Assembly (NCBI GenBank): GCA_020630805.1
Contig: JAHDIM010000020.1
Span: 1-33,682, forward strand
DNA length: 33,682 nucleotides
Direction: 5' to 3'
From: Anaerolineales bacterium
GTDB taxonomy: Bacteria > Chloroflexota > Anaerolineae > Anaerolineales > UBA6668
Shown here: in pieces, positions 7,339 to 15,665 of the stretch
Layout of the letters: each line of letters starts with the position of its first letter
Numbering within the stretch: the first letter of the stretch is position 1
The notes under the pieces: generated by a model
What the model saw: only the letters and a program-made list of their open reading frames with translations
What the model was told of the DNA's origin: nothing
Database searches by the model: none
Program-made: the position numbers and the translations under genes

Positions 7339-8709
7339 ATGCAGCAGTATTCATGGCAGCTCACCAGAATTAGCACAATCCTGATTGCGATTGGTGTTCT
7401 TTTCGGAACCCCAACAGCATTATCATCACAGGCAACACCACCACCCGACCCTCGATTTGGCGCAATTGGCAGTTACTTTTCTCCGCACCTTGCAACAGAG
7501 CTTGGCGTTGGTTGGGACCGAATTGTCGTGCGTTGGGATAACCGTCAACCAGAAGGTCCTGACGATTGGGTCATTACTGATGACGAAAAAGATTGGATTG
7601 AGACGTCTATTGCCGGGCAAAGAGAAATTGCTATGCTGCTCATTGGGACACCGCCATGGGCGACTGAGGTATCTCCGCATAATGGCGTTCCAACCGGCCT
7701 CTACTTACCATATGACGATCCGGATAACCATTGGGGACAATTTGTTACGCGCATCGTTGAAGAAAACCACGAGCAGGTTAAGCACTGGATTGTCTGGAAC
7801 GAACCAGATATTGCGCCCGATCATCCTGGCGTGCAACTGATTGGCACCGTTGGCGATTATTACCAAATGGTCAAAGTCGCGCACCAAGCTGCCCGCGCGA
7901 TTGATCCTGACGCTCAAATCCATCTTGGAGCGTTTACATACTGGCATGACGTTGTATATGGTCGCGAACCTTATCTGGAGCGTTTCCTAACCGAGGCTAG
8001 TCAGGATCCATCTGCTGAGTCAAACGGCTTCTACTTTGATGTCGCAACATTTCATATCTATTTTGATACTGAAACCGTTTATGACATTCTCAAACAGCAG
8101 CAGGAGACGTTACAGGAATTCGGCTTAGACAAGCCAATTTGGATGAATGAAACCAACGCCCCACCCTATGATGACCCTGAAGCGGTTTGGGAAACGCCAC
8201 TCCATCGCATCACGATGCGGCAGCAAGCCTCATTTCTTGTTCAAGCGCATGCCTTGGCACTTGCTGCTGGTGCAGAACGCATCGCGACTTACAAACTCAA
8301 GGACTTTGGTCCACACCCCGCTGGCGATTCATATGGCATCCAACGCGCAGACGACAGCCTACGCCCAATTGCGCGCGCTTTAGGCGCAATTACAACCCAT
8401 TTCGCAGGTGCAGAAACGATTCATCACTACAAAGACGACATAAAGCAAATTGTCACGTTAGAGCGCGGCAAATTAGTCACAAGGGTGGTTTGGGCGCGAA
8501 CAGCGCAAGAGGTCCATCTTGTACTCCCTGTTTCTGATGGCGCAGAAGCCACAATGGTGTATGACCGTCTTGGCCGTGGAATTGAACTCGACATTCCGAC
8601 TACAGGGCATTATGAGTTTCCTCTCCCCGGTGCAGAGTGTCTTGGGCCAGATGGACACTGCATTGTCGGCGGTGACCCGTATCTTGTAGTCGAACGACTA
8701 GCCGATTGA
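7339..8709 (+). CDS. Secreted glycoside hydrolase-like protein (clan A TIM barrel)
   Basis: This 456-residue protein begins with a probable signal peptide (hydrophobic residues about 10-28, then ALSSQA) and so is likely exported. The body resembles clan GH-A TIM-barrel enzymes such as GH39. It has an early GVGWDRIVVRWDN strand, the acid/base motif WNEPD (Glu155) and a C-terminal-strand nucleophile motif WMNETNAP (Glu271). Both catalytic carboxylates are therefore present and it is probably active on a beta-linked polysaccharide, but the family and substrate cannot be resolved by eye. Residues beyond about 380 look like a small beta domain. It is transcribed divergently from the YdcF operon, and its 3' end overlaps the convergent gene by 12 bases. 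Confidence 0.85.
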   Translation: MQQYSWQLTRISTILIAIGVLFGTPTALSSQATPPPDPRFGAIGSYFSPHLATELGVGWDRIVVRWDNRQPEGPDDWVITDDEKDWIETSIAGQREIAMLLIGTPPWATEVSPHNGVPTGLYLPYDDPDNHWGQFVTRIVEENHEQVKHWIVWNEPDIAPDHPGVQLIGTVGDYYQMVKVAHQAARAIDPDAQIHLGAFTYWHDVVYGREPYLERFLTEASQDPSAESNGFYFDVATFHIYFDTETVYDILKQQQETLQEFGLDKPIWMNETNAPPYDDPEAVWETPLHRITMRQQASFLVQAHALALAAGAERIATYKLKDFGPHPAGDSYGIQRADDSLRPIARALGAITTHFAGAETIHHYKDDIKQIVTLERGKLVTRVVWARTAQEVHLVLPVSDGAEATMVYDRLGRGIELDIPTTGHYEFPLPGAECLGPDGHCIVGGDPYLVVERLAD

Positions 8710-9279
8710 GCCGAGATCAAAGTCATCCAGCTTCCCTAAGCTCTGAAGTGCTAGGATGAGGCTGAGATCAATATCTACTTGCGGTGCATCGGACAGCACT
8801 TCAGGTTCCCACGTGGCCTGCCGTTCTTTGAGCGCTGTCCACAATAATTCACGCTCCTGCCCTTTTATGACAAGATCTGACAAGGCGGTTGCAGCATTAA
8901 ACTGTGCGCCTGTCGTATACAGGAACGTCAATCGATGCCAGTTTGTCGCAACAATTGGCAGGTCTAGCTGGTACATACTCCCGAGTTGAAGTTTGAAGTA
9001 ACGATCATCCGCACGTGGATGATTTGGCTCTTGTCGCATCAATTCTTTTCGCGTCACCAACTCGTGCCCACGCACTTCCGCAAAGTGACGAATTTGCCAG
9101 CGTGACTCCCCAAATTTGCCAGTCTGATAAAACGCTACATAGTCCACGCTAATCACTTTGGGCGCTTTATTTGCCCGCAAGCGATACCACCCGAGCGTTT
9201 TTGCAATTTGCAGATCGCGAGGGTTCGGCAGGACCGCCACGAGAATGAGTGCTTCCGGTTCTGGTAGAAATGTTGACAT
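8698..9279 (-). CDS. Protein of unknown function, 193 residues
   Basis: I do not recognise a named family. The protein is soluble, without signal peptide or membrane helices. It opens with a hydrophobic strand (ALILVAVLPNPRDLQ) and continues with charged, aromatic segments such as WYRLRANKAPK, YVAFYQTGKFG, WQIRHFAEV, GHELVTRKEL and NWHRLTFLYTT. It ends in an acidic region. The density of His, Arg, Tyr and Glu in the middle suggests a binding or enzymatic site, but no known catalytic signature was found. The coding frame is credible: it fills the gap between neighbours, has normal amino acid composition, and starts with ATG. Its 3' end overlaps the convergent glycosidase-like gene by 12 bases, and it is divergent from the permease gene at 9350. 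Confidence 0.8.
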   Translation of the reverse strand: MSTFLPEPEALILVAVLPNPRDLQIAKTLGWYRLRANKAPKVISVDYVAFYQTGKFGESRWQIRHFAEVRGHELVTRKELMRQEPNHPRADDRYFKLQLGSMYQLDLPIVATNWHRLTFLYTTGAQFNAATALSDLVIKGQERELLWTALKERQATWEPEVLSDAPQVDIDLSLILALQSLGKLDDFDLGSIG

Positions 9280-9349
9280 TAGGATACGATTATTGAGCAG
9301 GACACGTTATATTCGCTCGCAAAAACGGTGAGAAACCTAATTTTTCGGC

Positions 9350-10543
9350 ATGACAAACGAAACTCAAACACCAGCGTCAGACAATCAACAGGTAATTTTT
9401 CCCGCGCGTTGGTCGCGCACAACTAGCTATTTAGTTGTGCTTGCGGCATTAGCAGCGAGTTTGTGGGTCATTCTGGCCGCCCGTCAACTGTTCGGCGCTA
9501 TTCTCATCTCGGGTCTGCTTGCGTATCTGCTCAACCCAGTGGTTTACGGCTTGCGGCGCATTGTGCCACGGCTTTCGCGGGACTGGGCTGTTGGCATCGT
9601 GTACTTGGTCTTCATTGGGATATTGTTCGCCCTGCCCGCAATTGCAACCCCAACGATTGCCCGCCAAGCAACAAATTTGCGATATTACGTTGAACAAATT
9701 CCAGATCAGCTTCAAAGGTTCACTGAAGAACCTGTTCAAATTGCAGGCTTTGAATTTGAGATCCCCTACAATCCAGATGACCTAATTCAGTCTGCCACAA
9801 GCTTTGCAACGGCCAGTGCCGTTGGCGCCGTGGAAATCTTGGCTGGCATCAGTACAAACTTAGCTTGGGTACTCATTGCCTTGATCACAACGTTTTATTT
9901 GTTGCGTGATGGACCACGCGTGCGCGCCTGGATTATTGATGTATTTCCAGCAGAACTGGAAGAAGATGTCACCATGCTAATTGACAAAATTGACCTAGTC
10001 TGGGGACGATTTCTACGCGGCCAGACGATGTTAGCCGCGTTAATTGGCGTGTTGACGGGGTTACTTACGGCAGCTGTTGGACTGCCCGGTGCAATTGTGA
10101 TTGGCATTATTGCCGGTGTCCTAGATCTGGTTCCATCGCTTGGACCGACCGTCGCCGGCATTATTGCAACCGCAATTGCCTATTTTGCAGGCTCTACTAT
10201 CTTGCCGATTTCGAATTTCTGGTTCGCGGTAGTGGTGCTTGGCATCATTATTTTCATTCAAAATGTAGAAAACATTTGGCTGCGCCCGCAAATTCTCGGC
10301 TATACCTTGAATCTACATCCCGCATTGGTGATTGTTGGGGTATTTGGTGCTCTGGCAACGTTTGGGATCTTGGGCGCGTTGATCATCGTGCCAGTCATGG
10401 CTTCTGTTGCAGTTTTATGGCGCTATGCCCATCCCCGCATCATCGGGTTTGAAAACGACAACTCGATCAAGCCGCGCCCAATTATTGCCAAAATTGAAGA
10501 AACGGGTCCATTACGCCCTAGTCGACGCAACAAATCTCAGTAA
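9350..10543 (+). CDS. AI-2E family (PerM/TqsA-like) membrane permease
   Basis: The 397-residue protein has the AI-2E transporter layout. Two or three hydrophobic helices come first (about 27-60 and 80-105), then a soluble stretch (about 110-160), then five further helices (about 165-350) and a basic cytoplasmic tail. The typical cytoplasmic-face phrase LLRDGPRVRAWI and the membrane loops GRFLRGQTMLAALIGVLTG and LDLVPSLGPTVAGI are family hallmarks. Some members export autoinducer-2 and others act in sodium/proton antiport or cell-shape processes, so the substrate here is open. Sequence alone places it in the inner membrane. The gene appears to be single, flanked by a divergent gene upstream and a nested hairpin downstream. 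Confidence 0.92.
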   Translation: MTNETQTPASDNQQVIFPARWSRTTSYLVVLAALAASLWVILAARQLFGAILISGLLAYLLNPVVYGLRRIVPRLSRDWAVGIVYLVFIGILFALPAIATPTIARQATNLRYYVEQIPDQLQRFTEEPVQIAGFEFEIPYNPDDLIQSATSFATASAVGAVEILAGISTNLAWVLIALITTFYLLRDGPRVRAWIIDVFPAELEEDVTMLIDKIDLVWGRFLRGQTMLAALIGVLTGLLTAAVGLPGAIVIGIIAGVLDLVPSLGPTVAGIIATAIAYFAGSTILPISNFWFAVVVLGIIIFIQNVENIWLRPQILGYTLNLHPALVIVGVFGALATFGILGALIIVPVMASVAVLWRYAHPRIIGFENDNSIKPRPIIAKIEETGPLRPSRRNKSQ

Positions 10544-10558
10544 AGCAAGAAGTTATGT

Positions 10559-10607
10559 AAAAACCAGAAAATTCTCAAAAGTAGAATTGACGTTAGATCT
10601 GGTTTTT
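10559..10607. terminator. Nested hairpin between convergent genes, possible terminator
   Basis: The outer stem AAAAACCAGA (10559-10568) pairs with TCTGGTTTTT (10598-10607). Inside it AATTCT (10570-10575) pairs with AGAATT (10583-10588) around a seven-base loop. The flanking A and T tracts fit a bidirectional terminator for the permease gene and the convergent small membrane protein gene, but the stem is AT-rich and weaker than the others in this window. Confidence 0.5.
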
Positions 10608-10663
10608 CCTGAAGGTTTCGCAAACAAACGTCGTATTTATTTCTGAGTTTTGGTTGCGAACAC

Positions 10664-11032
10664 TTAGTCTTCTTCCTTACGGATTAGCCCCATTACGAAC
10701 ATATTGACAATGCTGACAACCAATGCCGCCATAAACGCTGCACCAAAGCCGGAAACGATCACGTCGTAACCAAGGCGACCGGCAATGTTGGCGGACAGTA
10801 TGAACATCAACGTGTTCAAGATCAAAACACCAAAACCCAGGGTCAAAATAATCAGTGGAAACGTGAAAAACTTCAAAATTGGCCGGATGATGGCATTAAC
10901 AAATCCCATAATGATGGCCAATACCGTAATGGTTTCCCAAAGTGCGCCATCAATTGTAAAACCCGGCACCACGTAAAACGCGATGGCGATGGCGACTGTC
11001 ATGACAAGTGTGTGAACGATAAAATTTCGCAT
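10664..11032 (-). CDS. Phage holin family 4-like small membrane protein (DUF360/YvlD type)
   Basis: This 122-residue protein has four hydrophobic helices at about 5-25, 32-52, 56-80 and 95-117 and a charged KEED tail. The conserved glycine- and asparagine-containing helices, such as NAIIRPILKFFTFPLIILTLG, are typical of the bacterial YvlD/phage_holin_4_2 family. Despite the family name, chromosomal members are not known to lyse cells, and no phage genes surround this one. The function is unknown; a membrane-stress role has been suggested for relatives. It is transcribed alone on the minus strand, convergent with the permease gene and divergent from the HD hydrolase gene. Confidence 0.9.
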   Translation of the reverse strand: MRNFIVHTLVMTVAIAIAFYVVPGFTIDGALWETITVLAIIMGFVNAIIRPILKFFTFPLIILTLGFGVLILNTLMFILSANIAGRLGYDVIVSGFGAAFMAALVVSIVNMFVMGLIRKEED

Positions 11033-11220
11033 AGCTACGATCTCCCAATTGCTAATCTACTTACCCATCTATACGCAACTTCTTGCACAAAGGTTGCATG
11101 TCTAAGTGGTAGAATTTCGCGTACTTTCTATAGTAAAAGGTTGACATCATGTCGATAATAAATCAACATGGAGTGGCTTTACACTATTAAACTTTTCTGT
11201 AAAAAAATTATTTACCTAAT

Positions 11221-11808
11221 ATGAGCATAACGCGCGAAGAAGCTTGGGGCATTGTCTGCGAACATGTCCAAAGCGACAGTCTCCGAAAACATATGTTGTC
11301 TGTAGAGGCAGCAATGCGCTGGTACGCCCCGCAATATGGCGGTAATCCAGAAGAATGGGGAATGGCAGGCTTATTACACGATTTTGATTGGGAAATTCAC
11401 CCGACATTGGAACAACACCCACAGGCTGGTTCAGCCATCCTCCGAGAACGCGGTGTTAGTGAAGACATGATTCAAACCGTACTAAGCCACGCGCCACACA
11501 CAGGCGTAGCCCGCGACAACGATATGCGCAAAGCGCTCTTTGCTTGTGACGAAATTACAGGGCTGATCACAGCTGCTGTTCTTGTGCGCCCCAGTAAATC
11601 CATCATGGATTTGAAAGTTAAATCTGTAAAGAAAAAATGGAAAACCAAAGCCTTTGCCGCAGGTGTCAATCGAGAAGACGTTGAAATTGGTGCAGCAGAG
11701 ATGGGCATTGAGCTTTGGGCACATGTTGGGAATGTAATCACCGCAATGCAAGCCGTCGCGCCGGATTTAGGTTTAGATGGCGCATTAGCAACAGAAGTCC
11801 AAGCCTAA
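11221..11808 (+). CDS. HD-domain hydrolase
   Basis: The 195-residue protein carries the HD metal-dependent phosphohydrolase motif: His24 in the first helix, His53-Asp54 in AGLLHDFDW, and further histidines in EQHPQAG and LSHAPHTG. Asp109, in the CDEIT segment, completes a likely metal site. This form is a common soluble bacterial HD protein of undefined substrate, usually annotated as an HDIG-type hydrolase, and is probably active on a nucleotide or other phosphoester. The C-terminal helix-rich part, from about 120 onward, is basic. The LysM gene starts 4 bases after its stop codon, so the two form an operon. The upstream 188-base divergent gap has no clear consensus promoter. Confidence 0.9.
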   Translation: MSITREEAWGIVCEHVQSDSLRKHMLSVEAAMRWYAPQYGGNPEEWGMAGLLHDFDWEIHPTLEQHPQAGSAILRERGVSEDMIQTVLSHAPHTGVARDNDMRKALFACDEITGLITAAVLVRPSKSIMDLKVKSVKKKWKTKAFAAGVNREDVEIGAAEMGIELWAHVGNVITAMQAVAPDLGLDGALATEVQA

Positions 11809-11812
11809 CTTA

Positions 11813-13120
11813 ATGGCAACTCGCAATAACGATCCTTCAGCACCTCGCTACTGCCCCGCATGTGGAGTCCGCGTAGGTGCCGCCACAACAAAATGCATTG
11901 TCTGTGGCACTTCACTGAAGGAGAAAAAATCAGCGCTTAGTCAAACAACAGGCACAATGCCTGTTGAATCACGACCTACAGAGCGCCCTAACCTTGGCTC
12001 CACGCAAAGCCCCGGCTTTACTCAACCTGTTGCCGCTCCGCCTCGTCCTGAATCGACTCAAACGGTACGAAGCACAACGGGACGCACCAAAGCAACAAAG
12101 CGCAATAGCAATCAAGTATCCATTCCGATGCCGGTCTTTCTTGCCAGCATTCTCTTGTTTATGGTGCTAGGTGTTGGATTGACGCTTTTCGCCGTTCGTA
12201 GTGACATGTTCGTTGAAGCAACACCAACGGTTACACTCACGCGAACACCATTGCCAACGCTGACATCTGTTCCAACAGCAACATTTACCAATACACCAAC
12301 AGTGACACCGTTGCCACCGCTGACGCATACAGTTGCATCTGGCGAAACATGTAGCAGTCTCGCTGCAATTTACCAAGTCTCAGTTGAAAGTATTCGCCAA
12401 GCAAATGGATTTGGGGCAGATTGTATTTTGTTCCAAGGCCAAGAGGTTTTGGTTCCACAGCCAACGGCAACACCGTTACCAACTGCAACAAACACTGTTC
12501 CGGCCGGTGAATTAACGCAAGTCGCCCGCCCAACGCATATTGTTGGCGCTGGTGAAAGCTTGTCTAGTATTGCAACGTTCTATGGTGTGGATTTTGAAAC
12601 ACTTGCGGATGTCAATGGCAAACCCGGTCCAGATTATGCAATTACCAGTGGAGAAAGCTTACGCATTCCATTGGACGCACCTATTCCTACGCCCGGCCCA
12701 ACACCGACAGATACACCATTACCACCGAAAGCCGCACCTGAACTCATCAGTCCTGCAAACGGCACTGCTGTGTCAGCAGTTGAGCAAACGGTAAGCTTAG
12801 AATGGTCAGCCGTAAGCATTTTGGCACCAAATGAGTTTTATCGTGTCACAGTTCAAGATGTGACTGACCCAGATGGTAAAACTGTCGAAGCTATTACACA
12901 ATCTACACGACACATCGTCAATGTAGACATGAAGCCTGTTGAAGCCGCGCCACATGCATATGAGTGGAATGTTGTCGTGGTTAGACAAATTGCGGATGAT
13001 GAAAATGGTAACCCGCAGTATGAGCCAGCAGGCGTCACTAGTGAGAACAGAATTTTCACATGGACAGGCATTGGGGTCGCACCAGACCCTACTGATCCAC
13101 CCGCCGAAGGAGATGGCTAA
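11813..13120 (+). CDS. Membrane protein with cytosolic zinc ribbon and external LysM domains
   Basis: Domain order in this 435-residue protein is clear. A zinc ribbon comes first (CPAC and CIVC: Cys14, 17, 28, 31), then a Pro/Thr-rich linker, one membrane helix at about 106-128, and a Thr/Pro spacer. LysM repeats follow at about 172-215 and 242-286, each with the Gly-Glu-x-Leu/Cys turn. A beta-rich C-terminal domain (about 309-425) resembles a fibronectin-like fold. The LysM domains would bind peptidoglycan or a related glycan outside the cell while the zinc ribbon stays inside, so the protein could connect the envelope to a cytosolic partner. The first LysM has an unusual Cys pair (180 and 204) that may form a disulfide. 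It is the second gene of the HD operon and is followed by a hairpin terminator. Confidence 0.9.
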   Translation: MATRNNDPSAPRYCPACGVRVGAATTKCIVCGTSLKEKKSALSQTTGTMPVESRPTERPNLGSTQSPGFTQPVAAPPRPESTQTVRSTTGRTKATKRNSNQVSIPMPVFLASILLFMVLGVGLTLFAVRSDMFVEATPTVTLTRTPLPTLTSVPTATFTNTPTVTPLPPLTHTVASGETCSSLAAIYQVSVESIRQANGFGADCILFQGQEVLVPQPTATPLPTATNTVPAGELTQVARPTHIVGAGESLSSIATFYGVDFETLADVNGKPGPDYAITSGESLRIPLDAPIPTPGPTPTDTPLPPKAAPELISPANGTAVSAVEQTVSLEWSAVSILAPNEFYRVTVQDVTDPDGKTVEAITQSTRHIVNVDMKPVEAAPHAYEWNVVVVRQIADDENGNPQYEPAGVTSENRIFTWTGIGVAPDPTDPPAEGDG

Positions 13121-13150
13121 TCATTTAGTCAGCCCGAACAACAAAGCACA

Positions 13151-13185
13151 AAATGACCCGGTCTAAAATTGGCCGGGTTTTGTTT
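13151..13185 (+). terminator. Intrinsic terminator after the LysM gene
   Basis: ACCCGG (13156-13161) pairs with CCGGGT (13173-13178) around an 11-base loop, and the stem extends weakly through flanking A and T bases into the run TTTTGTTTG. It ends the HD-LysM operon and separates it from purA. Confidence 0.75.
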
Positions 13186-13283
13186 GTCCAAACAAAATTC
13201 ACTAATCAAAAAGTAGATCATGAGTTAGGCCATGCTAATTGGGCAGAACCTAGCTTTTCAACAATCGACGAGAAGTCTATACC

Positions 13284-13298
13284 AAGGAAAAGAAAATG
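13284..13298 (+). promoter_or_regulatory. Ribosome binding site of purA
   Basis: AAGGAAA at 13284-13290 precedes ATG at 13296 by a normal distance. It fixes the start immediately before the family N-terminal strand AVIVID. Confidence 0.7.
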
Positions 13299-14318
13299 GG
13301 CGCAGTAATCGTAATCGATTCATTCTGGGGAGACTCAGGCAAAGGCAAAATCGCGGCCTGGATGTCCAAACGCGATAACGCACTGGTATGTGCACGCGCT
13401 GGGATTGGCACAAACGCTGGTCACAGCATCTACATGAGTGACGGTGAACTCATCAAAACCCGTCAATTGCCACTTGGCTTTATGAACCCTGACACACAAA
13501 TTGTGATTGGTTCAGGCGTTGCTGTTGATCCAGAAGTGTTCGCAGACGAAGTAGAACGCTACGGATTGGCAGACCGCGTAAAGGTGGATTATCGCTGTCC
13601 GGTTATTTTGCCAGAACACCGCGAACGTGAAACCGCAAATGCACACTTGTCAGAAACTGTTGGTTCTACCAAAAGTGGCTCTGGCGCTGCACGCGTAGAT
13701 TTCATTCTGCGCAAAAACAAGCAAGCCCGTGACATTGACTCACTCAAGCCATATGCAGACGACGTTGCAAAAATTGTCAACGAAGCGGCCGCCGAAGGTC
13801 TCGTCATCGTTGAATGTTCACAAGGTACTTACTTGTCACTCGCGCTGTCTCCAGACTATCCATTTGTGACCTCAGACAACTGTACAGCTGCCGCCGCCGC
13901 AGATGATGTCGGCTTGAACTGGCAACTCATCGATGGCTGCTGCCTAATTGTGAAAGCAGTGCCATCTCGCGTTGGCGAAGGCCCACTCCCTGGCGAGCTT
14001 GATCCTGAAGAAATCAAGAAACGCGGTATTGATGAATACGGTGTTGTGACCGGACGCTTGCGCCGCAAAGCTGAAAGCATTCCGTATGACATGTTGCGCT
14101 ATGCGTGCATGCTCAATGGCCCAACAGAAATCGCAGTGACCTTTATGGACCACTATGATCCTGAATGTGCCAACGCAGTAACCCCAGACCAAATTACGCA
14201 AAAAGCTTGGGATCTAATCAAGACGATTGAAAAAGAAACCGGCGTGCCAGTAACCATTGTTGAAACCGGCAAGCTGTTTGATCACATCGTTGATATCAAA
14301 GATGTTCCGCGCCCATAA
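13296..14318 (+). CDS. purA: Short archaeal-type adenylosuccinate synthetase with a variant GTP/IMP loop
   Basis: Adenylosuccinate synthetase joins IMP and aspartate using GTP on the route to AMP. This 340-residue protein is about 90 residues shorter than typical bacterial PurA and resembles the compact archaeal form. The shared features are the NAGHS segment with catalytic His43, the phrases VIVECSQGTYLSL and PFVTSDNCTA, VPSRVGEGPLPGEL, and the loop YGVVTGRLRR. The N-terminal loop reads WGDSGKGK: the catalytic Asp13 is kept, but the neighbouring Glu14 of the usual WGDEGKGK is Ser. Phage PurZ (amino-adenylosuccinate synthetase) also has altered residues in this loop, but there Asp13 itself is replaced. 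AMP synthesis is the best call, with some doubt about substrate. It is monocistronic, between two terminators. Confidence 0.85.
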   Translation: MGAVIVIDSFWGDSGKGKIAAWMSKRDNALVCARAGIGTNAGHSIYMSDGELIKTRQLPLGFMNPDTQIVIGSGVAVDPEVFADEVERYGLADRVKVDYRCPVILPEHRERETANAHLSETVGSTKSGSGAARVDFILRKNKQARDIDSLKPYADDVAKIVNEAAAEGLVIVECSQGTYLSLALSPDYPFVTSDNCTAAAAADDVGLNWQLIDGCCLIVKAVPSRVGEGPLPGELDPEEIKKRGIDEYGVVTGRLRRKAESIPYDMLRYACMLNGPTEIAVTFMDHYDPECANAVTPDQITQKAWDLIKTIEKETGVPVTIVETGKLFDHIVDIKDVPRP

Positions 14319-14338
14319 ACGCTGAACCAGTTCGATAA

Positions 14339-14376
14339 AAAAAGAGGGTTGCGACAAAATTCGCAACCCTCTTTTT
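14339..14376. terminator. Bidirectional intrinsic terminator between purA and proA
   Basis: A perfect 16-bp stem (14339-14354 with 14361-14376) closes the loop CAAAAT, with A residues before and T residues after. It serves both the purA transcript and the convergent proBA transcript. Confidence 0.95.
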
Positions 14377-14403
14377 GTTTTAGCAACTTATGAATTGAAG
14401 TGA

Positions 14404-15657
14404 CTACGCTCTAGACGTATAGTCGCCGCGCACCACCCATTTGTAGGTTGTGAGCTCAGGCAACCCCATTGGGCCGCGCGCATGCAAACGTTGCGTGCTC
14501 ACTGCAACTTCGGCGCCCAAGCCTAGCTGCCCCCCATCATTGAAGCGGGTACTAGCGTTGACCATTACCGCAGACGAGTCCACATTGTTTACAAATTTCT
14601 CAATATTCTCTGGCGTCGCTGACATAATGGCGTCAGAGTGTCCCATACTGTGCGCATTGATATGCGTAATCGCTTGATCAATGTTGTCTACAACCATCAG
14701 CCCTAAAATGAGCGCCATCCACTCCGTATCAAAATCATCTGGCCCGGCTGGAGTTACTTTGTCAGCATCTACCAACGCCATTGCTCTTGGTTCCGCCTTG
14801 AACTCTACTCCCATTGCGCCAAGTTCTGACACAACTTTGGGCAAGAATTCAGCCGCAACAGCTTGATTCACAATCAGCGTGTCCAAGGTATTACAGACGG
14901 AGGGACGTTGGGTTTTACCATTGATAATGACTGGAATAGACGCCTCAAGATCTGCAGTTTCATCGATGTAATAGTGACAGATGCCAATGCCGCCAGTAAT
15001 GACTGGAATGGTGCTATTCTCTCGACAAAACGCATGTAGCCGATGCCCACCACGCGGAATAATGATGTCGATATAATCATGCAAGTTCAGCATTTCACCA
15101 ACATATTTACGATCTGTATCCTCAATCAGTAAGACTGTATCAGCTGGCAGTCCTGCACTTTCTAAGGCCGCATGGACAACTTTCATCAGCGCTTGATTTG
15201 AGCGTAAGTTATCGCTCCCACCGCGTAAGATTGCAGTATTACCGGTCTTGATTGCCAGTGCTGCAATATCGATGGTGACATTGGGTCGTGATTCATAAAT
15301 CACGCCTAACGTTCCTAACGGTACGCGCTGACGACAGATCTTCAATCCATTTGGCAGCACACGTTCATCAAAAGTTGTTCCAACAGGGTCCGGCAATTCT
15401 GCGACATTACGGACATCATTAGCAATGCCTTCTAAGCGCGCGGGGAAGAGTGTTAAGCGTTCAACCAGTGCTTCGGCAGTGTTAGATGCTTTTGCAGCAT
15501 CGACATCTAGCTTGTTTGCTGCAAGAATTTCTGCTTCATGTGTCTTCAACCCATCAGCAAGTGCACTTAACGCGGTCATTTTTTGAGCGTTTGGTGCGAC
15601 TGCCATAATTGAGGCCGCGGCTTTTGAACGCTGCCCAAGTGATTTCATATCAATCAT
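14404..15657 (-). CDS. proA: Gamma-glutamyl phosphate reductase
   Basis: ProA reduces gamma-glutamyl phosphate with NADPH to glutamate-5-semialdehyde, the second step of proline synthesis. The 417-residue length and the family phrases fit well: VPLGTLGVIYESRPNVT, ILRGGSDNLRSN, PRGGHRLHAF, and the active-site Cys255 in RPSVCNTLDTLIV. The start is ATG at 15657, preceded by a GAGGA-type ribosome binding site. It begins 8 bases after proB, so the two are one operon in the usual proB-proA order. Its 3' end faces purA across a shared terminator. Confidence 0.98.
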   Translation of the reverse strand: MIDMKSLGQRSKAAASIMAVAPNAQKMTALSALADGLKTHEAEILAANKLDVDAAKASNTAEALVERLTLFPARLEGIANDVRNVAELPDPVGTTFDERVLPNGLKICRQRVPLGTLGVIYESRPNVTIDIAALAIKTGNTAILRGGSDNLRSNQALMKVVHAALESAGLPADTVLLIEDTDRKYVGEMLNLHDYIDIIIPRGGHRLHAFCRENSTIPVITGGIGICHYYIDETADLEASIPVIINGKTQRPSVCNTLDTLIVNQAVAAEFLPKVVSELGAMGVEFKAEPRAMALVDADKVTPAGPDDFDTEWMALILGLMVVDNIDQAITHINAHSMGHSDAIMSATPENIEKFVNNVDSSAVMVNASTRFNDGGQLGLGAEVAVSTQRLHARGPMGLPELTTYKWVVRGDYTSRA

Positions 15658-15665
15658 GATGTCCT

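Noticed and set aside
10407-10646. 79-codon plus-strand frame across the end of the permease gene
   Set aside because: It overlaps the permease in another frame, runs through the nested hairpin, and has no recognisable ribosome binding site or family.
10664-11032. Holin-family protein as a prophage marker
   Set aside because: Chromosomal YvlD-type proteins share this domain name, and no other phage gene is in the window.
11140-11170. TTGACA at about 11142 with nearby inverted repeat as the HD gene promoter
   Set aside because: No -10 box lies at a suitable distance, so it was not annotated as a promoter.
11221-11808. HD hydrolase as a DatZ-like partner of a PurZ-type pathway
   Set aside because: It is tempting because purA lies nearby, but the protein looks like a common bacterial HD hydrolase. 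The LysM gene and a terminator lie between it and purA, and no MazZ-like or special DNA polymerase gene is present.
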